A DNA stretch of 64,000 nucleotides from Campylobacter concisus ATCC 51562 (GCF_000466745.1 NZ_ANNI01000007.1:1-64000), one strand, 5' to 3'; counted from the first letter of the stretch, positions 18,667 to 28,096 are shown. A program made the numbers and translations. The notes: generated by a model from the sequence alone, not told the origin.

Positions 18667-19113
18667 CTACTCTCCTTGCACATCAACCTTTAAATTCGCA
18701 TTTATCGAGTGTCCGAGCTTTACATGAACGTCATAAAGGCCGACTGCTTTTAGATGCGTATCCATGTCGATCGCTTTTTTCTCGACAACTAAATGATGAG
18801 TTTTTTCAAGCTCTGCTGCGATCTCCTCTTTTGAGACCGAGCCAAAAAGCGAGCCATTTGCACCAAGGGTTTTTTTGATGACGACTGTCACTTTTTCAAG
18901 CTCTTCTTTAAGCTTTTCTAAATTTGCGATCTCATATTTTAGCTCTTCAGCCTTTCTCTTTTGAGCCGCTTCATATTGGCGAAGGACATCTGGAGTGGCT
19001 GCTTTTGCAAAGCCTTTGCCGATTAAAAAGTTATTGCCATAGCCATCTTTTACCTCTTTTATCTCGCCAGCTTTTCCAAGCGCCTTAACATCTTTTATTA
19101 ATAATACTTTCAT
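18667..19113 (-). CDS. rplI: 50S ribosomal protein L9
   Basis: Large-subunit protein L9, 148 aa: N-terminal rRNA-binding domain MKVLLIKDVKALGKAGEIKE with GYGNNFLI, a long connecting helix (about 40-75), and the C-terminal domain (GSLFGSVSKEEIA). It is the first gene of the rplI-hslV-hslU-era run and is separated from argG by a short gap of 25 nt, so it may share the argG transcript. Confidence 0.97.
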   Translation of the reverse strand: MKVLLIKDVKALGKAGEIKEVKDGYGNNFLIGKGFAKAATPDVLRQYEAAQKRKAEELKYEIANLEKLKEELEKVTVVIKKTLGANGSLFGSVSKEEIAAELEKTHHLVVEKKAIDMDTHLKAVGLYDVHVKLGHSINANLKVDVQGE

Positions 19114-19138
19114 TTCTTTCCTTTTTCAATTTTATTTT

Positions 19139-20362
19139 TTAGTAAAATTTTCGCCCATTTTTACGTGCGATGATGAAGCGAAGTGCATTTAGCTTGATAA
19201 ACCCAGCTGCATCTTTTTGATCATACACGCTGTCTTCCTCAAATGTGCAGTATGCCTCGCTAAATAGATTGTCATTTTTGCTGTTTCTGCCAAGGATAGT
19301 CACGTTGCCTTTATAAAGCTCAACTTTAACAGAGCCATTTACGTGCTCTTGACTTTTGTCGATGAGAGCTTGAAGCATATTTCGCTCAGGTGACCACCAG
19401 TAGCCGTTGTAAATTAGCTCGGCGTATCTTGACATGATCTCATCTTTTAAGTGAGCCGCACCGCGGTCAAGTGTGATGCTCTCTATCGCTCTGTGAGCTT
19501 TTAGCATTATCGTGCCGCCAGGAGTTTCGTAGCAGCCGCGGCTCTTCATGCCAACTGAGCGGTTTTCTACGATGTCAAGTCTGCCTATACCGTGTTTTGC
19601 GCCAAGGCGGTTTAGCTCGGTTAAAATTTCAGCTGGGCTCATTTTTTTGCCGTTTATGCTCACTGGATCACCTTTTTCATAGCCGATCTCGATGATCTCG
19701 CTCTTATCTGGAGCATCTTTTGGACTTACTGTCCATCTCCACATATCATCTTCTGGTGCGTGGCTTGGGTCTTCAAGCACTAGACCCTCATAGCTTATGT
19801 GAAGTAAATTTGCGTCCATTGAGTATGGGCTTTTGCCTGGTTTTTTGGTGATATCTATGCCATTTTTCTCAGCGTATGCTAAGAGCTTTTCACGGCTGTT
19901 TAGATCCCACTCACGCCATGGAGCGATGATAGTTAGGTTGTCACCAAGTGCGTAATATCCGAGCTCAAAGCGAACTTGGTCGTTGCCTTTGCCTGTTGCT
20001 CCGTGGCTCACGCCATCAGCGCCAACAAGTCTTGCGATCTCGCTTTGGCGTTTTGCTATTAGTGGGCGCGCTATCGAAGTGCCAAGCAGATACTCGCCCT
20101 CATAGATGGCATTTGCTCTAAACATTGGAAACACATAATCACGTACAAATTCTTCTCTTAAATCTTCTATAAAAATATTTTCAGGCTTTACACCAAGTGC
20201 TAAGGCTTTTTTGCGTGCAGGCTCTAGCTCCTCGCCTTGGCCAATGTCAGCTGTAAATGTGACTACTTCGCAGTTATATTCATCTTGAAGCCATTTTAAA
20301 ATGATACTTGTGTCAAGTCCGCCAGAGTATGCTAAAACCACTTTTTTTACGTCTTTTTTCAT
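19139..20362 (-). CDS. argG: Argininosuccinate synthase
   Basis: Joins citrulline and aspartate with ATP in arginine biosynthesis; cytoplasmic. The 407 residues start with [19 protein letters not shown], the PP-loop nucleotide-binding motif SGGLDTS. Further family signatures are [29 protein letters not shown] and [19 protein letters not shown]. The upstream 200-nt region is shared with a divergent iron-uptake receptor gene. Confidence 0.97.
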   Translation of the reverse strand: MKKDVKKVVLAYSGGLDTSIILKWLQDEYNCEVVTFTADIGQGEELEPARKKALALGVKPENIFIEDLREEFVRDYVFPMFRANAIYEGEYLLGTSIARPLIAKRQSEIARLVGADGVSHGATGKGNDQVRFELGYYALGDNLTIIAPWREWDLNSREKLLAYAEKNGIDITKKPGKSPYSMDANLLHISYEGLVLEDPSHAPEDDMWRWTVSPKDAPDKSEIIEIGYEKGDPVSINGKKMSPAEILTELNRLGAKHGIGRLDIVENRSVGMKSRGCYETPGGTIMLKAHRAIESITLDRGAAHLKDEIMSRYAELIYNGYWWSPERNMLQALIDKSQEHVNGSVKVELYKGNVTILGRNSKNDNLFSEAYCTFEEDSVYDQKDAAGFIKLNALRFIIARKNGRKFY

Positions 20363-20483
20363 AGCTCTTCCTTTTGTTAAAATGGTCGTATTTTAGCCTA
20401 AATTGATTAATTTTTAATAAACTAATTTAATAAATAATGTAAGTTTTTTCTTAGAAAATTTTATAAAAAAGCTTACTATTTAA

Positions 20484-20502
20484 AATTATGATAATTAATA
20501 TT
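20484..20502. promoter_or_regulatory. Candidate Fur box upstream of siderophore receptor
   Basis: This 19-mer matches the classical Fur consensus (GATAATGATAATCATTATC) at 14 of 19 positions by direct comparison. It lies 62 nt upstream of the GTG start of the TonB-dependent receptor and far from the divergent argG start. Iron-repressed expression of the receptor and esterase would follow. AT-rich background makes chance matches easier, so confidence is moderate. Confidence 0.45.
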
Positions 20503-20564
20503 GTTTTAAAAGATACTTCGCTAAATTTCAAACTTTTTCAAATTAAATTTTTAAAAGGATAGTC

Positions 20565-22664
20565 GTGAGAAAAACAAAATTTATTGCCATCTGCCTTAGT
20601 GTTTGTGTGACAAATTCGCTCTTTGGAGCAGAGCATAAAGACAATAACGAAACAAGGCTTGATGGTGTTGTAGTAAGTGCGAGTGGCTTTTCGCAGCAGA
20701 TCAAAGAAGCTCCTGCGAGCATAAGCGTGATAAGCGGCGATGAGCTTACAAAAGATAGCTTTACTTCGCTCCAATCTATCGCCCAAAAAGTGCCAGGCGT
20801 AAATGTCGTTGGTGGCGAAGACGGAGCAGCTAGTGGTATCTCGATACGTGGTATGGAGAAGTCTCAAACGCTAGTTTTAATTGATGGTAAAAGAGTAAAT
20901 TCAAGTAGCGCAAATCCAAAGGGCGGAGCAGGGGATATGAACTCAAATTTCATCCCACCAGCCGAGGCGATCGAGCGTATAGAGGTCATCCGTGGTCCTA
21001 TGAGCTCGCTTTATGGTAGCGACGCAGTTGGTGGCGTGATAAATATCATCACTAAAAAAGATTTTTCAAAATTTAGTGGCAATGTCGGCATCTCAACCAC
21101 GATAAACACTCATAAAGGTATAGGCGATGGCAGGCAAGGCGACTTTTATCTAAATTTACCTCTCTATAAAGACCTTTTTGCACTCCAGCTTTGGGGCTAT
21201 AAAAAACTAAGAGATGAGGACAACTATAAAGGCGGATATCAAAAGAGCGATAAGAGAAATTTAAGCGCAAAACTTTGGATCACACCAGACGAGCACAATA
21301 AATTTTTCATCCTTGGCTCAAATGAAAGGCATGATTACTCAAGAACTATTGGAAAGTCAGCCACTACTAGAACAAACAGACTTCTAAACGCCTATGACTA
21401 TGAGAAAAAGAGCTATGGCGTGGGCTATCTTGGCGAATTTGATAATCTAAATGCCGATCTTAGCTACATTTATGATGAGACACAAAGAACGAGCCTTTTT
21501 GACAGCCTCATACCTGCAAAAGCCAAAAATCACAACTTTAATTCAAAATTTACAACCTTTCTTGGTGCTCACGCACTAACTTTTGGCTATGACTTTAGCA
21601 AACAAAATGTTGGTACGACCTTCATCGTCTCAAACGCCTCAAGGAATGGTCTTAGAAATCCAAAAAGTTACTCAATGAGTGAGCATGCGGGATTTATCGA
21701 GGATGAGTGGCAAATTTTAGATGAGAAGCTATTTTTAACGCTTGGCTCAAGACTCACTCACAACGAATTTTTTGGTAATCACCTCTCGCCAAGAGCCTAC
21801 CTAGTCTATAACGCCACAGATACGCTAAGCTTAAAAGGTGGCGTAGCAACTGGCTATAAAACGCCAAATGTCAATCAAATTTCTCCAGAAGTAGGCACTA
21901 TTCAAAATGCTTGGAGAATAGTTGATTTTGGAAACAAAGATCTAAAGCCAGAAAAAAGCATAACTTATGAAGTTGGTGCATATTATGACAATCAGGCTGA
22001 TTTTAGAGGCTCGGTAATGTTTTTTAAAAATGAATTTAAAGACAAGATCCTAGATACCGACGGCAGTAATGTAAATAGAATTCCAGCTTTTGGTACTTGC
22101 ACAAATGCACCAGACGTTACTTGCCCTGGCTGGGGAACTTACTTTAACATTGAGGGTGCGACCGTTTGGGGAGTGGAGCTAAGTGGCGACTATGACATCC
22201 TTTCAAACTTAAATCTAAGCTCAAATTACACCTATAATAAGTCAAAGATAAAAACCGGCAACCCAACTATAAATACGCCAAGAGGCCCTATGAAATTTAG
22301 TGAGACAAATCTTGGTAGACTTGATGCAAAAAGCCTAACAGCAACCCCAGAGCATGCATTTCATGCAACACTTGCTTATAAACCAATCAAGAGTGTAAAA
22401 ACATTCTTCACCACAAACTATGAGAGTAAGCTTACTAGTGTGAAATTTGGCCCTGGCAATAAAGTGAGTGAAAATAATAAAAATTTACTCACATTTGATA
22501 CAGGCGTAAGCTGGGATGCGAACAAGCACCTAACGCTTAGCCTAAATGCTTACAACATCTTTGATAAAATAAGATACGATGAGGCGCTAGCAGACGACGG
22601 CAATTACTACTGGTATCCACAAGAGGGCAGGAGATTTTGGTTTAAGGTCGCTGCAAAATGGTAA
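20565..22664 (+). CDS. TonB-dependent ferric siderophore receptor (CfrA/FepA-like)
   Basis: Outer-membrane receptor, 699 aa, for an iron-siderophore complex. It starts with GTG at 20565 after AAAGGA. A signal peptide ends near SLFGA, followed by a TonB-box-like RLDGVVVSAS, a plug domain (GISIRGMEKSQTLVLIDGKR, then ERIEVIRGPMSSLYGSDAVGGVINI) and a 22-strand barrel ending in an aromatic residue (AAKW). The gene overlaps a periplasmic esterase gene by 7 nt, which points to a catecholate ester such as enterobactin or a relative. A Fur-box-like site lies upstream. The two cysteines in FGTCTNAPDVTC probably stabilise an extracellular loop. The exact substrate cannot be read from sequence. Confidence 0.9.
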   Translation: MRKTKFIAICLSVCVTNSLFGAEHKDNNETRLDGVVVSASGFSQQIKEAPASISVISGDELTKDSFTSLQSIAQKVPGVNVVGGEDGAASGISIRGMEKSQTLVLIDGKRVNSSSANPKGGAGDMNSNFIPPAEAIERIEVIRGPMSSLYGSDAVGGVINIITKKDFSKFSGNVGISTTINTHKGIGDGRQGDFYLNLPLYKDLFALQLWGYKKLRDEDNYKGGYQKSDKRNLSAKLWITPDEHNKFFILGSNERHDYSRTIGKSATTRTNRLLNAYDYEKKSYGVGYLGEFDNLNADLSYIYDETQRTSLFDSLIPAKAKNHNFNSKFTTFLGAHALTFGYDFSKQNVGTTFIVSNASRNGLRNPKSYSMSEHAGFIEDEWQILDEKLFLTLGSRLTHNEFFGNHLSPRAYLVYNATDTLSLKGGVATGYKTPNVNQISPEVGTIQNAWRIVDFGNKDLKPEKSITYEVGAYYDNQADFRGSVMFFKNEFKDKILDTDGSNVNRIPAFGTCTNAPDVTCPGWGTYFNIEGATVWGVELSGDYDILSNLNLSSNYTYNKSKIKTGNPTINTPRGPMKFSETNLGRLDAKSLTATPEHAFHATLAYKPIKSVKTFFTTNYESKLTSVKFGPGNKVSENNKNLLTFDTGVSWDANKHLTLSLNAYNIFDKIRYDEALADDGNYYWYPQEGRRFWFKVAAKW

Positions 22665-23485
22665 GAGCGTTTAAATTTTTGCTTTTTACGCTTGGTGTGA
22701 CGCAGACTTTGCACGCAGGACCTAGCCAAACGCCTGAGCCACTTAGCCAAAAAGCTGCTAGTAAATTTGAAATTTCAACCTTTAAAATGAGTGCAAATGA
22801 TGAAATTTATAAAATTTTTACAGCCAAGCTAAAGGGGCAAAATGAGTTTAAAAATGTGCTTTTCTTACTTGATGCAAACGCCCAGTTTAACATGCTTTTA
22901 AATGAATTTGATGGCAAGGCTGCACCACTAATAATAGGCATAGGATATGACACAGACAAAAGTTACGAGGTAGAAAAACGCACAAGAGACCTCACGCCAA
23001 AGGCAGAGGGTGAGGAGTTTAGTAAAGGTGGGGGCGCAGATGCGTTTTACCACTTTTTAACTAAAAATTTAGTGTCGCTAATCGATGAGAAATTTAACGT
23101 GCAAGGTAGCCAAAAGAGCCTTTATGGACACTCTTTTGGCGGCCTTTTTACGCTTTATGCTTTGCTTAAAAATGATGGTGTATTTTCGAATTTCTTTATC
23201 GCTTCGCCATCTCTTTGGTGGGGCGAGTCTGAAATTTTAAAGCGAAATTTGAGCGAGGGTAAATTTAAAGAGAAACTAAAGGCTAAATTTGTCTTTCTCA
23301 GCGTTGGCGAGCTTGAAAAGAGAAAGGGCAAAACAGACAAAGCTGGCATTTTAAAGGCGAGCGATCTAGCCCAAATTTTAAAACAAAGTGGCGTAAATTC
23401 TCACTTTGAGCTTTTTAAAAATGAAACCCATGGCAGCGTCATACCTCTAAATTTAAAAGAGCTTTTAAAATATCTAAAGGATTAA
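22658..23485 (+). CDS. Periplasmic siderophore esterase (Cee/IroE-like alpha/beta hydrolase)
   Basis: Predicted to hydrolyse the ester backbone of a siderophore after transport across the outer membrane. The 275 residues carry a signal peptide (residues 1-20, cleaved near LHA), so it acts in the periplasm, unlike cytoplasmic Fes. The nucleophile elbow is YGHSFGG with Ser159, and the catalytic His is in KNETHGSVIP near residue 258. It is translationally coupled to the upstream receptor. C. jejuni has a periplasmic enterobactin esterase, Cee, with the same role; orthology is plausible but not shown here. Confidence 0.82.
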   Translation: MVRAFKFLLFTLGVTQTLHAGPSQTPEPLSQKAASKFEISTFKMSANDEIYKIFTAKLKGQNEFKNVLFLLDANAQFNMLLNEFDGKAAPLIIGIGYDTDKSYEVEKRTRDLTPKAEGEEFSKGGGADAFYHFLTKNLVSLIDEKFNVQGSQKSLYGHSFGGLFTLYALLKNDGVFSNFFIASPSLWWGESEILKRNLSEGKFKEKLKAKFVFLSVGELEKRKGKTDKAGILKASDLAQILKQSGVNSHFELFKNETHGSVIPLNLKELLKYLKD

Positions 23486-23518
23486 AAATTTAAGGCTATT
23501 TTTGTTAAAATCCGCCGC

Positions 23519-23764
23519 ATGAGAGTAGATAAATTTTTAAACGTAGTAAATATCACCAAAAGGCGTGCCGTTAGCGAAGATATGTGCAAAAGCGGCGTTG
23601 TGAGCATCAACGGCGTGCAGGCAAAAGCAGCAAAAGATGTAAAGATCGGCGACGTTATCACTATAAAATTTCTAGCTCGTGAGGCGAGATACGAGGTGCT
23701 AGCGATCCCAACTACAAAAAGCATACCAAAAAGCGCTCAAAGCGAATATGTAAAAGAGCTTTGA
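23519..23764 (+). CDS. Small S4-domain RNA-binding protein (RqcP/Hsp15-like)
   Basis: An 81-residue protein that is essentially one S4 RNA-binding domain: MRVDKFLNVVNITKRRAVSEDMC, then GVVSINGVQAKAAKDVKIGD and a final strand. Small S4 proteins of this type bind 23S rRNA/tRNA on stalled 50S subunits (Hsp15 in E. coli, RqcP in Bacillus). The stop overlaps the tsaE start by one base (TGATG), so it leads a compact S4-tsaE-lptB-rpoN operon. Which of the two functional types it belongs to is not decided. Confidence 0.85.
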   Translation: MRVDKFLNVVNITKRRAVSEDMCKSGVVSINGVQAKAAKDVKIGDVITIKFLAREARYEVLAIPTTKSIPKSAQSEYVKEL

Positions 23765-24162
23765 TGTTTTTTGAGCTTTTAGAAAATGAGCTTAATGAGC
23801 TTGTGCGGGTGCTGCCAAAAAGTGGCGTGGTGCTACTAAGTGGCGATCTAGCAAGTGGTAAAACGACGCTTGTAAAGGCGATCATCAAGGCTCATGGCAT
23901 AGAAGAGAGTGTGACGTCGCCTACGTTTTCTTTGATGCAAATTTATGGTAAAGATATCTACCACTACGACATTTATCAGATCGGATTTGACGGGATGGCA
24001 AAAAACGGCCTTTTTGAAAATTTATTTGAAGAGGGGCTTCATCTAGTAGAGTGGGGCGATGAAAATTTAGAAAAAGCTCTAAAGAAAAACGGCGAGAGCT
24101 ATACGTTAGTAAAAATTTCTCCTAGCAAAAATGGCAGAAAATACGAGGTTATAAGTGCATAA
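23764..24162 (+). CDS. tsaE: tRNA threonylcarbamoyladenosine biosynthesis ATPase TsaE
   Basis: ATPase partner of TsaB/TsaD in t6A37 modification of ANN-decoding tRNAs. The start is ATG at 23764 (132 aa), overlapping the upstream stop; a TTG one codon earlier is less likely. Walker A is LLSGDLASGKTTLVKA; the switch-like SPTFSLMQIY and the HYDIYQI and HLVEWGDE segments are family hallmarks. Its last 8 nt overlap lptB. Confidence 0.92.
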   Translation: MFFELLENELNELVRVLPKSGVVLLSGDLASGKTTLVKAIIKAHGIEESVTSPTFSLMQIYGKDIYHYDIYQIGFDGMAKNGLFENLFEEGLHLVEWGDENLEKALKKNGESYTLVKISPSKNGRKYEVISA

Positions 24163-24883
24163 ACTAGAAGTAAAAGATCTAAAAAAGACGATTAAGAAAA
24201 GTGAGATCATAAAAGGCATATCTTTAGAGGTAAATAGTGGCGAAGTCGTGGGGCTTCTTGGGCCAAATGGCGCTGGAAAGACGACCACTTTTTATATGAT
24301 CTGCGGGCTGATCTCGCCAACTAGCGGAGATGTCTTTTTAAATGACGAAAAGATCACAAACGTCCCACTTCACAAAAGAGCGCACCTTGGTATTGGCTAT
24401 TTGCCGCAAGAGTCAAGCATATTTAAAGAGCTAAGCGTCGAAGAAAATTTGCTCCTTGGGGCTGAAATTTTAAATCAAAGCAAAGAAGAGATCTCTAAAA
24501 GAGTAAATGAGATGCTAAATATGCTAAACATCGAGCCTATTCGCCTAAGAAAGGGTGTTAGTCTAAGTGGCGGCGAGCGCAGACGCTGTGAGATCGCTAG
24601 AAGTCTCATCATAAAGCCAAAATTTTTGCTGCTTGATGAGCCATTTGCAGGCGTCGATCCTATCGCAGTTAGCGACATCCAAAGTATCGTTAGAGACCTT
24701 AAAAAGCTAGGCATCGGCGTTTTGATAACTGATCACAACGTCCGTGAGACGCTAGCCATTTGCGACAGAGCTTATGTCATCAAAGATGGCTCACTTCTAG
24801 CAAGTGGCAGTGCGAGTGAAGTAGCAAACAATAAGCTTGTAAGAACGCACTATCTTGGCGAAGAATTTAAGCTGCTTGAGTAG
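24155..24883 (+). CDS. lptB: LPS export ABC transporter ATPase LptB
   Basis: Cytoplasmic ATPase driving lipopolysaccharide (or LOS) extraction from the inner membrane with LptFG. The 242 residues start at GTG 24155, inside tsaE. Walker A is GLLGPNGAGKTT, the Q-loop region is GYLPQESSIF, the signature is SLSGGERRR, Walker B is FLLLDEPFAGVDP, and the H-loop is LITDHNVRE. The wording around FAGVDP and the C-terminal EEFKL are typical of LptB rather than amino-acid transporters. It is followed directly by rpoN, as in many proteobacteria. Confidence 0.95.
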   Translation: MHKLEVKDLKKTIKKSEIIKGISLEVNSGEVVGLLGPNGAGKTTTFYMICGLISPTSGDVFLNDEKITNVPLHKRAHLGIGYLPQESSIFKELSVEENLLLGAEILNQSKEEISKRVNEMLNMLNIEPIRLRKGVSLSGGERRRCEIARSLIIKPKFLLLDEPFAGVDPIAVSDIQSIVRDLKKLGIGVLITDHNVRETLAICDRAYVIKDGSLLASGSASEVANNKLVRTHYLGEEFKLLE

Positions 24884-26137
24884 ATGATGCTAAGGCAAAA
24901 GCAAACTTTAGCGCCAAAGATCAAACTAAACCAAACGCTAAGAAGCTGGCTTCCCATACTTCAAAGCGGACTTGATGAGCTAAAAGAGACGCTTGAACCT
25001 TTCATAAAAGAGAACCCATTTGCCACAATTGAGCATAAAAATTTAGAAAAAAACGAGAAAAAGCGAAATTTTTTCGAGCAGGTTAGCAAAAACTCGGTTA
25101 GCGAGAGTATCGAGGCTTTAAGCATCTATAAAGAAAGCCTCTATGAAAAGCTCATTAGCCAGATAAATCCACCACTTTTCCCCACGCAAAAGTCTCAAGA
25201 TATCGCGTATAAAATCATCGAGTGCTTAGACGATGAGGGCTATTTTTCCTATGATAATGAAATTTTTGCTGATTTTTGCGAGAGCGAAGTGGAGCGGGTT
25301 AGGGCGAGATTTGCCTACCTTGAGCCCTGTGGCGTGGGTGCAAAGGATGTCAAAGAGAGTTTTTTGTTTCAGCTAAGCGAGGCAGAGGCGAGTAATGAGA
25401 TCATAGAGTGCGCAAAAAAGATCATCTTAAATTTTGAAAATATAGAAAAGCTTAGAAAGCTTAAATTTTACGACGACGCGCTAAAGATCATAAAAAAATT
25501 TAAAAATCCCCCGGCCATTGAGTATCTTGAAGATGAAAAAGAGGCGGTGCCTGATATCTTCGTGCTAAGCACAAGCAGTGGCATAAGTGTGCAGATAAAT
25601 GATGAGTACTATCCAGAAATTTTGGTTGATACCGAGGGATTAGACGAGAAAGAGGCCTTTGTAAGCTCGCGCATAAAAGAGGCAAGCGAGCTTATAGACG
25701 CCCTTGAGATGAGAAAGGCGACGCTTTATAAGATAGGGCTCATGATAGTTGAGTATCAGTATGACTACTTTTTGGGTGGCGACATAAAGCCTATGAAGCT
25801 AAAAGACCTAGCTGACGAGCTTGGACGCAACCCTTCAACCATCTCAAGAGCGATCGCAAACAAATATCTAAGCTGCTCAAGAGGCACGGTCGCGCTTAAA
25901 AATTTCTTCGCAACTGGCTTTGACGATGAGACTTCAAACGCTGCAATAAAGGAATTTTTACTAGAGCTCATTAAAGGCGAAGATCACAAAAAGCCACTTT
26001 CTGATCTAAAAATCCAAGAGCTTATACAAGCTAAATTTAACATCCAAATCGTTCGCCGAACCATCACAAAATACCGCAAAATCCTAAATATCGGAAGCTC
26101 AAGCCAGCGAAAAAGAGTCTATCAGATAAACGGCTAA
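24884..26137 (+). CDS. rpoN: RNA polymerase sigma-54 factor RpoN
   Basis: Sigma-54, 417 aa, abutting the lptB stop. Region I is the Gln/Leu-rich start (MLRQKQTLAPKIKLNQTLR), followed by an acidic stretch, the core-binding domain, the helix-turn-helix (LKDLADELGRNPSTISRAI) and the RpoN box near the C-terminus (VRRTITKYRKILNI), which recognises the -24 element. In Campylobacter this factor directs hook, basal-body and minor flagellin genes. The gene abuts the converging hypothetical gene at 26138 with no room for a terminator. Confidence 0.96.
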   Translation: MMLRQKQTLAPKIKLNQTLRSWLPILQSGLDELKETLEPFIKENPFATIEHKNLEKNEKKRNFFEQVSKNSVSESIEALSIYKESLYEKLISQINPPLFPTQKSQDIAYKIIECLDDEGYFSYDNEIFADFCESEVERVRARFAYLEPCGVGAKDVKESFLFQLSEAEASNEIIECAKKIILNFENIEKLRKLKFYDDALKIIKKFKNPPAIEYLEDEKEAVPDIFVLSTSSGISVQINDEYYPEILVDTEGLDEKEAFVSSRIKEASELIDALEMRKATLYKIGLMIVEYQYDYFLGGDIKPMKLKDLADELGRNPSTISRAIANKYLSCSRGTVALKNFFATGFDDETSNAAIKEFLLELIKGEDHKKPLSDLKIQELIQAKFNIQIVRRTITKYRKILNIGSSSQRKRVYQING

Positions 26138-26881
26138 CTACCACTCATTTACAGCAAAAAGTATGGCCTTGCGCATCTGTGCAAAAAGTTCGCTACTAAG
26201 CTCTTCGTACTCTTTGCCACGTTTTTTATATTGTGCCATGCCCGCTGCATCGTCATTCCAAGAGCCCATACCGCCAAAGACATCAGCTAAGCTTGCCGTA
26301 GCAAAAAGGGCTAAATTTTTCTTTGGCATAAGCGGTGCATTAAATATCTTTTGATCATCCTTACTAGGAAATTTAAGTGATTTTAATGCCCTGCGAAAAC
26401 ACTCACCAAAATTCTCACACTCTATCTCATCTGCAAAGGCTGCTATCTTGGTAAGTATGGCCATAAAAGCCTCTGTGTTGTCGCTAAAATTTTCTAAATT
26501 TACATCTTTTTCAAGACCAAATTCTTTATATATTATGTCCCAGTCTCTTTGATCTTTGTTGTATTTCCAGTAGGGCACGAAGCAGCTCATGTGCTCTTTA
26601 AAAATACAAATGATCGATTTTGCGGTAGAGTTTGAAAAGCTAAGCAATAAACGTTCATCTGATGAGCCAGTTAAATTTGCAGTAAGTCTTACATCGCTCA
26701 ATCCAAGTTTTAATGTGTACTCAAACCACTCATTTACGCTATTTGCCCTATGGCCTGAGAGAAAGTGAAAATTTATACTATTTTCGTAGCTAGTGCCATT
26801 ATACAGGATAGGAGAATTTGACTTTATGGCCTGCTTTACGGCAACAATAATGGCGCATATATTAAACATTTCACCATTCAT
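26138..26881 (-). CDS. Hypothetical protein, unknown family
   Basis: A 247-residue protein I do not recognise. The start at ATG 26881 is supported by GGAG 6 nt upstream; a longer frame upstream lacks such a site. It has no signal peptide or clear transmembrane helix. Visible features are a hydrophobic N-terminal helix (NICAIIVAVKQAI), several Cys residues (CIF, CENFGEC), a GGMGSWNDDAAG segment near residue 210, and a charged C-terminal helix ending in AVNEW. The overall look is a compact cytoplasmic protein. It abuts rpoN tail to tail and lies 38 nt downstream of the J-domain gene, so the two may be co-transcribed. Confidence 0.7.
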   Translation of the reverse strand: MNGEMFNICAIIVAVKQAIKSNSPILYNGTSYENSINFHFLSGHRANSVNEWFEYTLKLGLSDVRLTANLTGSSDERLLLSFSNSTAKSIICIFKEHMSCFVPYWKYNKDQRDWDIIYKEFGLEKDVNLENFSDNTEAFMAILTKIAAFADEIECENFGECFRRALKSLKFPSKDDQKIFNAPLMPKKNLALFATASLADVFGGMGSWNDDAAGMAQYKKRGKEYEELSSELFAQMRKAILFAVNEW

Positions 26882-26919
26882 TTTTTCTCCATTTAACAGC
26901 CCTCGTGGCAAGCTGTGCT

Positions 26920-27750
26920 TTAGCCAACCATCACAAAATTTTCTTGATTTTTAAAGTATGGCTTTAGGCTCTCATAAGCAGATTGAATATTTTTAAATTT
27001 CTTTGCGTATTCTTCTTGTATGAGAGGATTTTTGTTGGCGTGCCTGTCTGGGTGATAGATATTTACGAGCGAAAGGTAGCTCTGCCTGATAGTTTCAAAG
27101 TCATCATCTTTTTTACAACCCAAAATCCCAAAATTTTCCTCAAGTAAATTTGCAAGCACAGAAAATCTGCTTACAAATTTAGATGAGCTTTTTATTTTTA
27201 TGCCTTGTTTAAAGGCTTTGTAGTCTTTTTCATCATAGATAAAATTTACGCTAAATTTTGGATAGCTTCTTTTGTAAAGCAGTTTGTTTAATGTGTTTAT
27301 GTCGTTGTCATTTGAGATGGTGATGTTTAAAAAATCATCATTTTTGCTAAAAGCAACATTGCTTTTTACTAGACTCTCACTGATGTAGCTAGCAAAATCT
27401 CTGCAAAGTGTATCTTTTAGTTCAAATTTGACTTCATTTTTTACAAAATTTACATTTAGGCTAATGACTGGAGTTAGAGTATTTTTTTGAACAAAGCCAA
27501 GTTTTATGGTTTTATAGTTTGCAAAACGAATATCAAGCTTATCATCGCTTTGCTTTTCATAAAGTTTTTTTATAAATTTTAAAAAGCACTTGCGTTGTGG
27601 GATCTCGCTCTCTTCGTAAAACGAAATAACCTTATTTTTATTAGATAAAATTTTTGTAAAATTTCTGCTTATCATATCTCTAAGCTCACGAAACAAAGTG
27701 TCATTATCAGTTAAAATGCTTAGAGATTCTAATGTTTGCGTAACTTTCAT
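26920..27750 (-). CDS. DnaJ-domain protein with J domain at the C-terminus
   Basis: A 276-residue cytoplasmic protein. The J domain is at the C-terminal end (about 212-268): FETIRQSYLSLVNIYHPDRH with the HPD motif that stimulates DnaK, followed by FKNIQSAYESLKPYF. There is no Gly/Phe region or zinc finger. The N-terminal 200 residues (many Lys, Asp and Phe; LKFIKKLYEKQS) are a domain I do not recognise and presumably define the client or location. The start is supported by GGAG 6 nt upstream. This is a specialised co-chaperone, not DnaJ itself. Confidence 0.83.
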   Translation of the reverse strand: MKVTQTLESLSILTDNDTLFRELRDMISRNFTKILSNKNKVISFYEESEIPQRKCFLKFIKKLYEKQSDDKLDIRFANYKTIKLGFVQKNTLTPVISLNVNFVKNEVKFELKDTLCRDFASYISESLVKSNVAFSKNDDFLNITISNDNDINTLNKLLYKRSYPKFSVNFIYDEKDYKAFKQGIKIKSSSKFVSRFSVLANLLEENFGILGCKKDDDFETIRQSYLSLVNIYHPDRHANKNPLIQEEYAKKFKNIQSAYESLKPYFKNQENFVMVG

Positions 27751-27800
27751 TGCCTACTCCACATAAAATATTACATGTTTTAGCAATAAGCATTCCAAAT

Positions 27801-27986
27801 TTATATTTTTCTTATATCTTGGCCTTTAATGTACTCTGCAAATTCGTTTTTTAGCTTATTTTCTTTATACAAGATCGCCTCTTCTTTTGTATGAGAAACG
27901 GCTTCTTTTTGAGTTTTTTTGATCTCACCTTGCTCTTTAGTAAGTTCTTTTTTTATCTCTTTTAAACTATCGAAAAAATCATTCAT
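27801..27986 (-). CDS. Small Lys/Glu-rich hypothetical protein
   Basis: A 61-residue highly charged, helical protein (MNDFFDSLKEIKKELTKEQG onwards) with a strong ribosome binding site (AAAGGAG) upstream of the ATG. It has no cysteine or membrane segment. It is likely real because of the ribosome binding site and because it fills an otherwise empty space upstream of the J-domain gene in the same orientation, 50 nt apart. Function is unknown. Confidence 0.6.
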   Translation of the reverse strand: MNDFFDSLKEIKKELTKEQGEIKKTQKEAVSHTKEEAILYKENKLKNEFAEYIKGQDIRKI

Positions 27987-28096
27987 TTTTACTCCTTTTG
28001 TTTTTATCGGATTTTACTAAAACAGTTATAAAATTAAAATGAATACAATTTTTCTTTAAGGAAAGTTTGGCTAATATCTCGACTTAACTTTCTTGT

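Noticed and set aside
20439..20476. Imperfect AT-rich inverted repeat (GTAAG-T-run / A-run-GCTTAC) between argG and the receptor gene
   Set aside because: Mostly A/T pairs with a bulge, not clearly placed as terminator for either divergent gene; likely chance in AT-rich DNA.
24884..26137. Frameshift or truncation in rpoN
   Set aside because: All regions through the RpoN box are in one frame and the length is normal for the group.
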